IMG/VR virus record: IMGVR_UViG_3300046534_001374
Location: 1 to 64,000 of that record
Length of the DNA: 64,000 bases
Reading direction: 5' to 3' (one strand)
Source of the DNA: a virus
Shown here one piece after another: positions 53,153 through 62,032 of this stretch. The position numbers and the translations under genes were made by a program. The notes under the pieces are model-generated. The model was given only the letters and a program-made list of their open reading frames with translations. It was not told the DNA's origin and ran no database searches. The first letter of the stretch is position 1. Every line of letters begins with the position of its first letter.

Positions 53153-54139
53153 TTAAAATTCAAAATTATCAATATCAACTTCCGTATCATCGGAAGAATA
53201 ACCACCAGCGTTATTATCAAAAAAGTCAACTTCCACAGGGGCAAGTATCTTTTCCATCATCCATTGATTCTTCTCCTCATATAATACCTCATCATATTCA
53301 TAATTCAAGTCGAGATCCAAATCTTTTGCAATAACATTGAAATTATAATTCAGGAAATTAATAACCTCTTCTCTTGTGATGTGTTCTGGGACACCATTTT
53401 CAAAAAACCAATCAATTAATTTTAGTTCGGATGTATAAGCTACTTTGATGTTTTTCTCAACAAGATCAACCAAATATTCAGACCATAGTTGTGGATTTTC
53501 CTCTTTGATAATATTAACAACATCAATGCCTAAACTATAGTGGATAATTTCTTCAGTGGCGGTTGATCTCTGTAAAGACGAAATAGTTTTTAATCCTCTA
53601 TTACTTCTGGCATAAGACATCAAAATATAAAATTGGGTAAACAAGCTTGCTCTCTCAACCAAAGCAGTGAACAGAACTAATTTTTTAAGAATCCTCTTCT
53701 TACCGATAATCTTTGGATCTTTCTCCATGTGCTTTTTGAGATAGCTGATTCGGTCTGCCAGTTCTGGATGGTCGTTAACTTCCTTAGGATCGATTTTAAG
53801 CTGTTCCAACAGACTATGATAACTTCTCCGGTGAGTCACTTCACTCTGCCCAAATACCCCGCCTATGTCGCCTATAACCGTTTGTGGAATTTCGTCGTGA
53901 AGACCGCACCAAAAGTTCTTAACTTTATCCTCAACAATAGCAATAGCAAGTATGCAACGCCTAATAGCTTCTTGGTCTGTCTCCCCCAACTCATTGAAAA
54001 AATGAGGGACATCTTGCTCTTTAATCAACTTCTCATATTTAGCAGGAGTCCACCCACCTTTATACATGATGGCGACATACTTGTCTAGGTGTTGGTATTT
54101 CGGGTTTAGGTAAATTTCGTTTTCAAATATATCGGACAT
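53153..54139 (-). CDS. nrdB: Ribonucleotide reductase beta subunit
   Basis: The start is set at MSDIFENEIYL. The 328-residue protein has the diiron and radical residues: E-D near 72, S-E-V-T-H-R-R-S-Y at about 105 (E, H and the radical tyrosine), L-V-E-R-A near 152, and T-E-E-I-I-H near 189. The C-terminal tail D-I-D-N-F-E-F should dock in the alpha subunit. The gene lies 13 bases upstream of nrdA. Confidence 0.9.
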   Translation of the reverse strand: MSDIFENEIYLNPKYQHLDKYVAIMYKGGWTPAKYEKLIKEQDVPHFFNELGETDQEAIRRCILAIAIVEDKVKNFWCGLHDEIPQTVIGDIGGVFGQSEVTHRRSYHSLLEQLKIDPKEVNDHPELADRISYLKKHMEKDPKIIGKKRILKKLVLFTALVERASLFTQFYILMSYARSNRGLKTISSLQRSTATEEIIHYSLGIDVVNIIKEENPQLWSEYLVDLVEKNIKVAYTSELKLIDWFFENGVPEHITREEVINFLNYNFNVIAKDLDLDLNYEYDEVLYEEKNQWMMEKILAPVEVDFFDNNAGGYSSDDTEVDIDNFEF

Positions 54140-54225
54140 AGTAGGTTTAATTATTACCACAATACCGCTACGGATTCAATTTATTTATCTAAAAAAGTTT
54201 TTTTTCTGCGCGGATACCCTAGCAC

Positions 54226-54651
54226 TCAATCTAAGATGATCGAATCTAGGATTTTACCTGAAATTGATTCGCGATCCTTAAAATTATTAATTTGTTTTCT
54301 GGTGAATCTGTCTTCGCTAGAATCCCACATTACGATATAAGTAACCAGTTCATCGAAATCTGGCGTTTTGTAGAATACCTCGAACTCTTCCAGATCCTCA
54401 AAATCAGAGATGCTGTCTTCGTATAAACTAAAAACTTCCACTCCATTGACGAGAACTTCCATATCCTGCCTACCATAGTGGAAATTTTCGGTTATTCGGG
54501 TTACCTCGTTAAGTTGTATAAAAAACCCCAATTCCCCAGCAACCGGATCGTGGTATTTGGAAGATGTTAAATCGGGAAACTGTATGCTGAAATGATCCAT
54601 CAATTTTTGATGGGTGGATTCGCCCAATTCTTTATCAATTTTAAAACTCAT
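54226..54651 (-). CDS. Hypothetical late protein (141 aa)
   Basis: An acidic alpha-beta protein between the gp54-like gene and the reductase genes. TAAATAATAAT before the ATG suggests late expression. No family is recognised. Confidence 0.6.
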   Translation of the reverse strand: MSFKIDKELGESTHQKLMDHFSIQFPDLTSSKYHDPVAGELGFFIQLNEVTRITENFHYGRQDMEVLVNGVEVFSLYEDSISDFEDLEEFEVFYKTPDFDELVTYIVMWDSSEDRFTRKQINNFKDRESISGKILDSIILD

Positions 54652-54659
54652 ATTATTAT

Positions 54660-55613
54660 TTACTCGAATTTGCCAACGCTTGGAAATCCGCTATTCGGAT
54701 TATTCCTCAATTCCGAATTCTCTTCAAGCCCAAAACCAGATCCATCTTGAACCGTATAGTAGTTATATACGAATTGGATCTGTCTCTGCATGACTCTGTC
54801 GGCTTCATAGTTTAGGTTTTCCTCACTAATGTTGTTAGGAACAGCATCGTAATACTTGAAAACCTTTCTAACAATAGGTCTTTGGTTTGGAAATGTTCCT
54901 GCCAATTCAAATATAGTAATATCCGCTTTCAAAGATCTTTCTCTACTTGTGGCAAACAAACCTCTATGGGACATTAATTTTGCCCAAGGATGTAAGAAGA
55001 AATCCGTATACGAACAATTGGTTTCTTTAACTGTAACTTCCAATGCTTGGTTTTCGTTGGAGCCTTGGGTCACCGGAGCTTTCATGAAACCGTTGCTGGC
55101 TCCATTCATACCACCGAATTGTCCAACGTTAAAACTAAAACCAGCCTCTTGAACACCTAGAGCAAAAATACAACCAATAGTTTCTTGTGCCTCGTCTCTT
55201 TGAAGATATTTGGTTGCTTCCTCGAAATTCCAATCCTGCGAAGATTTAGTGGGTTCGTATTTTCCGATATCTTTAATTTGGCTTAATAGGTATTCCTCAT
55301 TATGAGGCTCGATGAATACCGCCCATTTAGCGGCATGCGGCAATGCATAACAAAAGTTACACAAAGTGGAGTAATAAAACTCCAAAGGTCTGTTGAACAT
55401 ACTAGGCGGGCCACTACCTTTGAAGTCATACTGCATATTTGGATCAAATCCAAAAGAACCGCTACTGTAAGAATCACTACCACGACCTTTAAAGAAAGAT
55501 AAAAAGTTTTCAATGGGTGCATTAATGTTGTTTCTAACAAAACTAGGACCGCGTTCTAACGCTAGATCGGGGAAAGGTATGCGTGATTGAACAAAGTCGG
55601 TATTCCGTGCCAT
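54660..55613 (-). CDS. Baseplate tube initiator, gp54/gp19-like
   Basis: The start is set at MARNTDFVQSRIPF. The 317-residue protein (T4 gp54 is 320) has a tail-tube-like C-terminal half with P-I-V-R-K-V-F-K-Y-Y-D-A-V-P-N-N-I and, 20 residues later, Q-I-Q-F-V-Y-N-Y-Y-T-V, resembling tube proteins. With the gp48-like protein it would cap the baseplate and start tube assembly. Confidence 0.65.
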   Translation of the reverse strand: MARNTDFVQSRIPFPDLALERGPSFVRNNINAPIENFLSFFKGRGSDSYSSGSFGFDPNMQYDFKGSGPPSMFNRPLEFYYSTLCNFCYALPHAAKWAVFIEPHNEEYLLSQIKDIGKYEPTKSSQDWNFEEATKYLQRDEAQETIGCIFALGVQEAGFSFNVGQFGGMNGASNGFMKAPVTQGSNENQALEVTVKETNCSYTDFFLHPWAKLMSHRGLFATSRERSLKADITIFELAGTFPNQRPIVRKVFKYYDAVPNNISEENLNYEADRVMQRQIQFVYNYYTVQDGSGFGLEENSELRNNPNSGFPSVGKFE

Positions 55614-55623
55614 AATACTAATT

Positions 55624-55845
55624 ATGAGTATGAAGGAGTTTATAAGGAAGCTGGACCCTAGTTGGATACGCGGTCTAATCTCTGTATTGCTATGCCTTAC
55701 GGTTATATTTGGTTTTTTTGTGGGGTTAATTCCTGTTGAATTTATTAAAGATCTAACTATCATGGCTCTATCGTTTTATTTCGGTAGCAAAGTTCCGACA
55801 TACCAAGAACAGAAGTATATGAAAGAAAGTATTAAAAATCCCTAA
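55624..55845 (+). CDS. Small membrane protein, possible holin
   Basis: The 73-residue protein has two hydrophobic segments (L-I-S-V-L-L-C-L-T-V-I-F-G-F-F and I-M-A-L-S-F-Y-F-G) and a charged tail. The G-L-I-P-V-E-F pattern between them is common in small phage membrane proteins. A holin role is possible, as the amidase is 4 kb away, but unproven. Confidence 0.55.
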   Translation: MSMKEFIRKLDPSWIRGLISVLLCLTVIFGFFVGLIPVEFIKDLTIMALSFYFGSKVPTYQEQKYMKESIKNP

Positions 55846-55854
55846 TTATATACT

Positions 55855-56370
55855 ATGAGCAATCCGTGGGAAACAAATCATGAAAAATTGGCAACCGTTT
55901 TCCAAGAAGGAATTCTTGATAGAATTGGGTCGAAGGTGAGGAAACCTTTTAGAGCTATGGGTAATCTTGCATCTGGTCTTAGTAAGGGCGTAATGCATAA
56001 CCCCCAAGTAAAACAAATTGAAGATTATATAAATAGAAAATATCAGGAAATAGAAAATGATATTGGCCAACTTATTAAAGACTCTCCCCAAAAAGTAGAA
56101 ATGGGCGATTCTATCATAGAACTAAAAAAATCGTTTGAAGGGTTTAATACGAAGGTTGAAGAAATTTACACTAGGGAGCAGAGAGGTGAACAAGATAAAT
56201 TAAATCAAATAGACCCTACTAGACAACAGCCCCAGCAGAATTCTACACCACCACCTCTCCCTCAACAACAACAGCCCCAGCAGAATTCTACACCACCCCC
56301 TCTCCCTCAACAACAAACCTCGCGTCAACGTCAACAACGCCAACGCCGCCGTCAACTCGGCCTATACTAA
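55855..56370 (+). CDS. Protein with proline/glutamine repeats and basic tail
   Basis: The 171-residue protein has a helical first 115 residues, then two copies of a 15-residue repeat (P-Q-Q-N-S-T-P-P-P-L-P-Q-Q-Q) and an arginine/glutamine-rich C-terminus. It may be a virion-associated or DNA-binding protein. Nine bases separate it from the upstream gene. Confidence 0.6.
   Translation: MSNPWETNHEKLATVFQEGILDRIGSKVRKPFRAMGNLASGLSKGVMHNPQVKQIEDYINRKYQEIENDIGQLIKDSPQKVEMGDSIIELKKSFEGFNTKVEEIYTREQRGEQDKLNQIDPTRQQPQQNSTPPPLPQQQQPQQNSTPPPLPQQQTSRQRQQRQRRRQLGLY
56227..56316. repeat. Two 45-bp tandem repeats
   Basis: The unit starts CAGCCCCAGCAGAATTCTAC, and the two copies differ at one base. They encode the P/Q repeats of the gene at 55855. 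Confidence 0.9.
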
Positions 56371-56405
56371 TACGGCCCATATAGCAGAAATAGATAATTA
56401 CAATT

Positions 56406-56939
56406 ATGGCTAATATTGATTTTGATGACCTAGAACCGCTAGCTTGCCCTTTGGTGACCCAACCGGACAACAACACCTGTATAGGTGATTTGATTAAGCA
56501 GTATGCATATAATTTAGCAATACTTGAAAGAGCATTGTTGAAAACTGTCGTGGCTGCGGGGATGCTCCAATATTTTATGGGGGGTTTGAGTAAGATCCCT
56601 AAAGGATATGTTATTGCCGATGGTTCTTGGTATAGTCCCGAAACTTTTCCCAACCTTTTTGCCAATATCAAATACATCCACGGCAAAAGAGAAGATGGTT
56701 GTTTTAGAGTTCCAGATTTAAGATCAACCATTCTGGTTGGTTTGGACATGAATAGAAAATGTCTGACTGATGTTAACGAGTATGTAGGTTTAGATGTTAA
56801 CGGCGATCCGGTCGAAGGTGATAATGTAGGTGCATCCAGAACCTATTGCCAGAGTCCTAACATTGGGCAAGAGTGCGATAGTCTAGTTAAAAAGAAATTA
56901 GCCATACCCCTTATATCTACGGGGGAGATATGCCTCTAA
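56406..56939 (+). CDS. Phage tail collar domain protein
   Basis: The 177-residue protein has the collar signature: P-K-G-Y-V-I-A-D-G-S-W-Y at about 65-77, F-P-N-L-F-A-N-I, then F-R-V-P-D-L-R-S-T-I-L-V-G. This fold occurs at fibre tips and short tail fibres (T4 gp12). It is shorter than whole fibres, so it may be a baseplate attachment or a tip protein. Confidence 0.75.
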   Translation: MANIDFDDLEPLACPLVTQPDNNTCIGDLIKQYAYNLAILERALLKTVVAAGMLQYFMGGLSKIPKGYVIADGSWYSPETFPNLFANIKYIHGKREDGCFRVPDLRSTILVGLDMNRKCLTDVNEYVGLDVNGDPVEGDNVGASRTYCQSPNIGQECDSLVKKKLAIPLISTGEICL

Positions 56940-56978
56940 AACTTGATTTAGTTTTTATATTCCATAAATACTGCCCTA

Positions 56979-57329
56979 GTGGATATTATTTACAATAAAA
57001 TTCTGTGTGAGTTGCTATCTAAGCCGCTCACTATAGAACATAAAGACAAAGTCGTTAAAAAGGGAACTTTACTGAATTGGAAATGTAATCCCTTTTTCAT
57101 GGAGCTAATCATCAAGACTGAAAAGAAGGACGAGTCGGTCAAGCTACTATACCCATTTAAACTCGAATCATATTATAATGATGAGGGTGATATGTTATCC
57201 GAGGTATATTTTGACTATAGGTTATCCACTTTTAATGAAAGTATGAAAACCGATTTTAAGAAACTCGATATCGAGAAATTTAGTTATCATAAATATACGG
57301 ATACGATTTTAAGTATAATCGTTGACTAA
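56979..57329 (+). CDS. Hypothetical late protein (116 aa)
   Basis: It starts with GTG, which follows CATAAATA by 11 bases, so it is a late gene. The protein is basic-acidic mixed with many K and Y. No family is recognised, though its place in the virion block suggests a structural or assembly role. Confidence 0.6.
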   Translation: MDIIYNKILCELLSKPLTIEHKDKVVKKGTLLNWKCNPFFMELIIKTEKKDESVKLLYPFKLESYYNDEGDMLSEVYFDYRLSTFNESMKTDFKKLDIEKFSYHKYTDTILSIIVD

Positions 57330-57358
57330 TTTTTGAATCCCACATACTAAATAGAATT

Positions 57359-58420
57359 ATGGCCGAAACCAATCCTTGTAAATGTGCAGACCCATCTGTA
57401 GGTCCGACTAAATCAACCGCATCTTCATTTTCCTTTCAAATTTGTGATGGTATGGAGTTGGTTTCTGTTCCTGCCTCTAGCATTGCCGACTATATCATAA
57501 ATGTTATTTATGGTAATACCGAAGGGGAACCTCCTGCGGAAGGTTGTTATAACGTCTGTTATGATGGTAGTGGTAATAGATCTATTAATTTGGCGGAATC
57601 ACCTAGATTGCAATCTGAATATGTTTTACAAACCCAAGAAACATTATTTCCTATTGTAGAGGGTGACCCAAATGCACGAATATCTTGGAATTTACCAAAT
57701 CCTTCTTTCCTCGCATTCACCCAACAACCCCCCACTGGTTTTATACCGACTTATGCTAAACTAAAATTTACTTCATACTTTGGGGGTAGTGGTGGTAAGA
57801 TTGTTGAAATTTTAGATAAATACGAAAACCCTGTTTATAGACTTGTTGGGGATAATAGTGATGATGACGGTGCGCATACTGGTGAAGTTTGGGTTCCGGT
57901 GGATGATAATGGTGGGAATGTCGGGGTCTTCTTGAGTGGTGTTACTAACAATGCTTATGTTAATATTAAACTGGTAGGCTTTACTAATGCGGCTATTTTA
58001 ACTTCCGATGGAACGGTTATCGGAGACATTGGTGATGGTGGTGATGGTGGGTCTGGAAATATTACAGAAACTACTACTGACCCTCTAGGGATTACCTACC
58101 TTAAACATGAATACAATTCTGGTTCTGTTGACATTACCGTTATCGAATTTACGAAAGACACAACTCTATTAGAGGGCACTGATGATTATACTATCCTAGT
58201 TGATTTTGGGGGTAACGATATAAGAAGTGTTACCGTCCCTCACACAACATCAACTAGCCCGAAACAAAGAGTCACTATAAATTGGACTGTGGACAAAGCA
58301 CTCCGTGTTGAAGTTAAAGCTAAGTCGCCTACCGCAAGTGGGAGTGTTCGGTCTTCCGATACCGGAAGTATAGATGCTTCGATTACTATACCTAAAGATA
58401 TTACAACACAGACTATTTAA
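57359..58420 (+). CDS. Virion protein, beta-rich
   Basis: The 353-residue protein is rich in G, T, S and D, with a short G-D-G-G-D-G-G linker near 225. It has beta-strand composition throughout. It precedes the 1151-residue protein and may be part of the same fibre. A CTAAATA word lies before the ATG. Confidence 0.6.
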   Translation: MAETNPCKCADPSVGPTKSTASSFSFQICDGMELVSVPASSIADYIINVIYGNTEGEPPAEGCYNVCYDGSGNRSINLAESPRLQSEYVLQTQETLFPIVEGDPNARISWNLPNPSFLAFTQQPPTGFIPTYAKLKFTSYFGGSGGKIVEILDKYENPVYRLVGDNSDDDGAHTGEVWVPVDDNGGNVGVFLSGVTNNAYVNIKLVGFTNAAILTSDGTVIGDIGDGGDGGSGNITETTTDPLGITYLKHEYNSGSVDITVIEFTKDTTLLEGTDDYTILVDFGGNDIRSVTVPHTTSTSPKQRVTINWTVDKALRVEVKAKSPTASGSVRSSDTGSIDASITIPKDITTQTI

Positions 58421-58555
58421 ATGAACGACGAATTACTAGAAGAATTAATCGGTTATCTACATGACTATAAAGATTTACTACAAGAAGTAGATTTTACCCC
58501 ACTAGATGATGATATCACCGAAACAATAAAGCAACTTGAAGTGTTGCTTGACTAG
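58421..58555 (+). CDS. Small acidic protein (44 aa)
   Basis: The frame starts MNDELLEELIGYLHDYKDLL, acidic and helical, ending T-I-K-Q-L-E-V-L-L-D. It begins right after the previous stop (TAA then ATG) and may be an assembly chaperone, by position only. Confidence 0.5.
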   Translation: MNDELLEELIGYLHDYKDLLQEVDFTPLDDDITETIKQLEVLLD

Positions 58556-58576
58556 ACGTTTGCCATAATTAAATGT

Positions 58577-61500
58577 GTGGACACAAATGGCAATATAACT
58601 TTACCCGTTAATTCAGGAGATCCTTTATTCGATCTCCTGAATTGTTATATCGATGCGTTTGGTGAAGAAATTCCTAACAGTGTATACTTGGACCCCTTTA
58701 CCAAGGACGAATTTGCCTTTGAACTTTTTACTAAAACTGGTAAATATTTAGGGGAAGATCTGTTCTTCATAAATTCAGAAGAGACCGAACCAGTAACCAC
58801 ATTAACAAATGAAATATCTACAGGTAATAATATATTTAACCCTTTTCAGAACCTTGGCAACGGCGCAAATGCTTCTTTCCCAATTGCCAGCAGTGATATC
58901 GGAGCTACCTCCGGTTCTTCTTTAGCTACATCTGATATTGTCTGGCAGTTTGTAGATGGTGAATTGGAAGGTGCGTGGTATAAAAAGTTTGACGAGGAAT
59001 TTTCGGCAGATCCGATTTGCCTTAAACTACAAGTCGGAACTTTTGAATTAAGATATCCGTATGGCGATAGGGGGACTTTGGATGACGAAGACGGTTGGTC
59101 TGGTCGTGGTTTGGATAACTGCCAAAGATCGGTTTACCTAGGCCAAGAAGACCAGATAACACAAGAAGCCTTGGAAGAACTTTACTGGAACGAACCAGCC
59201 GAATTATCAACAACACCGTCTATTGCACTTAATGATACTACGTTGATTGATGACGGTGCTTATGCGGATAAGAATATTTTTTATGCGGATCAGATTCAGG
59301 TAAAAACTGACAGAGATGCGGATACGGGTGAATTCGCATGGCTGTATGATTTTGACCATACCGAACTTCCTATTATCTGCGGTCTGAATCAGATCTACTG
59401 GCCTTTGTTTAGATATGACGACGAGACAAGGGAATTCCCCTTTAAGATATCTAACGAGCAGGTAGAGGACATTGCTCTTACTTCAATTAACCTGAACAAA
59501 ACCATGTGCGGAGCAGTGGCTGGTTTGACACCAGAAACATCAGATCAATTTTATAAGAAGTCTGGTTTTTGTGGAAGCGGGACCGAAGGGGCTTGGTTGA
59601 AAGGTTGTGATGTAGAACCTTTAGGTGAGGACATCTACCCTCCTGCTATTCCTGAAGAACTTTGTCAAGGACTTACTTTCTTTTTAGAAGACGATGAGGT
59701 GTTTGTTACCGGTTCTTGCGTCATACCTCCCGTAGTATACATTCCCGACGAAGGTTGTGGAGACCCCCTATTTACAGGAACTTCGGTTATCGGTTTCGAA
59801 AACGCAGTGTATGAAGGAACACCCGAAATTAAGATCAGAAAAAATATTTTCGAATGGGGCGTTCCGGTTTCTGGCGGAAAAAACAAAATAGAATTCGAAC
59901 CTGTAAGTTTTTCAGAGGTTTCTTTCGATCAGTCTTTTAAGATTGGTGATCTGTCATATTTAAATGAGATTGTCCAAGGCGGTAGTTATGTTGATACGGT
60001 TGATGTTGTGTTGAGCTTATCGATAGGAAATAATATTCAGGAATTTACTTTTCCTTTTGATATTACCGAGACCACAAACAATTCGTCGAACCCTATTGAA
60101 AATGCTGACACCATAACGATAACCAAGCCAGCAACCCAAACCGTTTTCACTTTATATGGTGTTGCTTATACTTTAGAAATATTTTTTAAAGAAGGCTTAA
60201 CCGAAGGTGGTTTTGCCAAAGAAACCGAGTTGTTTGCCAACGAACAAGCTACTGCTACTACCGAATTATTTGCGAAACTAACAACTATAGAATCGCAGGA
60301 ACAAACTAATTCTTATACCTATAAGGTGTTCTCGTTTGAGCCTAAGGTTGGTTTTGACTATAGCCTTGATGTAACTGGGTGTGTTTTAACTGTCGTTGGT
60401 GATGAAACCGAGGGTATTGCTCGGGAGGAAAACATATTCCAAATAGAAACTGATGGGACCGACTTTATTAGTTTTTATGAAGATGGTGTAAAGAAATCGG
60501 AGCTACTTGCACCATTAATGATACTTTGTTATAGAAATAAAGTAAGATCTTTAACTGGTGCTTCGAGGCAGACGGGTCTGCATATGATGGCTCCGACAGG
60601 GGGGGATACTCATTTCTTTTGGGAGTTTCCTGATTCCGATATCACCGATGTTATCAATGGTTATGATCATGATGATTATTGTGAATACGGAAAGTTAGAC
60701 TCTTACAAATCCATTGTTGATGCTAAACTTGGTGAAGAGACCAATGAATGGAAAAAATGTAATTGTAAAGCGGTTTACCATTCACCTATAGGTAATAGTT
60801 TTGAAGGTGTCGCGGGATTTGATGATTATAAAGAATACTCCGACATTATTTTTTCAGACAGCGGTGTTGAGCCGTTCTCTTTTTCTACTTGGGTTGGTCC
60901 TGATGGTAAAGATTATAGAACCAGTGATTACTTCGCAGTATTCAAATACTCTGGGAGGGAACCCGATGTTGGTTACGGTATAGGTTACTGGGAGACTCTT
61001 TCGGGAAAATCCATGAAACTTGAAAGAGGTAATAGTTATGTTTATCGTCGTGCTTCTTTCGATGGTTGTGATGATAATAAACCGCCTTGTTTGGTGGTTC
61101 AAAATTGTCACTGTTATGATAACTGTAATGATTCTGTGTGTAAACCCCAGTGGACTAAACTAGTCCAAGAACCTGATGGTTCGTGGGTCGATACTGGAGA
61201 GCCTAGCGATATGATACTTGAGGCCGGTCAGTTCTACGAATATGAGAAACAAGGATCTATAAATTACACCCTACATAAAGAAGACGGAACCTCTTACGAT
61301 AGGACAACACCCACTTCCAGCTTCTCTATGAATGTCCCTTTTAAAGAAAGCAGTCCTTTCTGGGCTTCTTCCCCAACTGTGGGTTCGTTAAACATTGGAC
61401 TAGGTCCGCTTGAAAGCTCAGACTATCTTTTAACAACCCAACCAGATCCTAGTGAAATTATTATAGACAATGATAACTACATCAAAATTGTTAGAAACAA

Positions 61501-62032
61501 ATGCGAACCCTTCGTGTGGAAACAACCACTTACCTCTACTATAGATCTGGAAAAACCCCCTGTTTGGAAAAAACTTAATTTTAGTTTCACCAACCCCAAG
61601 CTACTACAAAAGATTGTGGGGTGTGGTAACTGTGAATTGGTGTTTGATGATACCCCCGATTCTTGTTTTTTGAAGGAAGCTAATTGTAATTCATATATCG
61701 GGTATGTTGAGGAAACTAACGAAGATTCTGATATGATTATCAGAACTGCTTCCAATTGCAATAATAATACAGAACTCTATTATTCCGCCCAAAATGATTT
61801 TATATGGACAAACGACGTAGTCAATACTACGGACGTGGTAAATCCTGTTTCAGAGGTTTACGTTGAAGCAGAGCAGCCTTGGGCTAATTACCTAAACAAA
61901 GACAAAGCCGTTGTTCGGGTAAAGGAAACTGATACCCATCTCAAAACTAAAGACGAACTGGGTGTGTTTGTTCCTAAAAACATCGGCGTGAATAAGCTCC
62001 AGTGTTTTGGCCAAGAAAATGAATTAGTATAA
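58577..62032 (+). CDS. Large virion protein (1151 aa), probable adhesin
   Basis: The largest protein in the window starts at GTG 58577. It is beta-rich and acidic, with about 40 cysteines, many in pairs such as C-x-C and C-H-C-Y, notably in the last third. No enzyme motif is seen. Its size and place between other virion genes and the hub gene suggest a fibre or baseplate adhesin. Confidence 0.65.
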   Translation: MDTNGNITLPVNSGDPLFDLLNCYIDAFGEEIPNSVYLDPFTKDEFAFELFTKTGKYLGEDLFFINSEETEPVTTLTNEISTGNNIFNPFQNLGNGANASFPIASSDIGATSGSSLATSDIVWQFVDGELEGAWYKKFDEEFSADPICLKLQVGTFELRYPYGDRGTLDDEDGWSGRGLDNCQRSVYLGQEDQITQEALEELYWNEPAELSTTPSIALNDTTLIDDGAYADKNIFYADQIQVKTDRDADTGEFAWLYDFDHTELPIICGLNQIYWPLFRYDDETREFPFKISNEQVEDIALTSINLNKTMCGAVAGLTPETSDQFYKKSGFCGSGTEGAWLKGCDVEPLGEDIYPPAIPEELCQGLTFFLEDDEVFVTGSCVIPPVVYIPDEGCGDPLFTGTSVIGFENAVYEGTPEIKIRKNIFEWGVPVSGGKNKIEFEPVSFSEVSFDQSFKIGDLSYLNEIVQGGSYVDTVDVVLSLSIGNNIQEFTFPFDITETTNNSSNPIENADTITITKPATQTVFTLYGVAYTLEIFFKEGLTEGGFAKETELFANEQATATTELFAKLTTIESQEQTNSYTYKVFSFEPKVGFDYSLDVTGCVLTVVGDETEGIAREENIFQIETDGTDFISFYEDGVKKSELLAPLMILCYRNKVRSLTGASRQTGLHMMAPTGGDTHFFWEFPDSDITDVINGYDHDDYCEYGKLDSYKSIVDAKLGEETNEWKKCNCKAVYHSPIGNSFEGVAGFDDYKEYSDIIFSDSGVEPFSFSTWVGPDGKDYRTSDYFAVFKYSGREPDVGYGIGYWETLSGKSMKLERGNSYVYRRASFDGCDDNKPPCLVVQNCHCYDNCNDSVCKPQWTKLVQEPDGSWVDTGEPSDMILEAGQFYEYEKQGSINYTLHKEDGTSYDRTTPTSSFSMNVPFKESSPFWASSPTVGSLNIGLGPLESSDYLLTTQPDPSEIIIDNDNYIKIVRNKCEPFVWKQPLTSTIDLEKPPVWKKLNFSFTNPKLLQKIVGCGNCELVFDDTPDSCFLKEANCNSYIGYVEETNEDSDMIIRTASNCNNNTELYYSAQNDFIWTNDVVNTTDVVNPVSEVYVEAEQPWANYLNKDKAVVRVKETDTHLKTKDELGVFVPKNIGVNKLQCFGQENELV

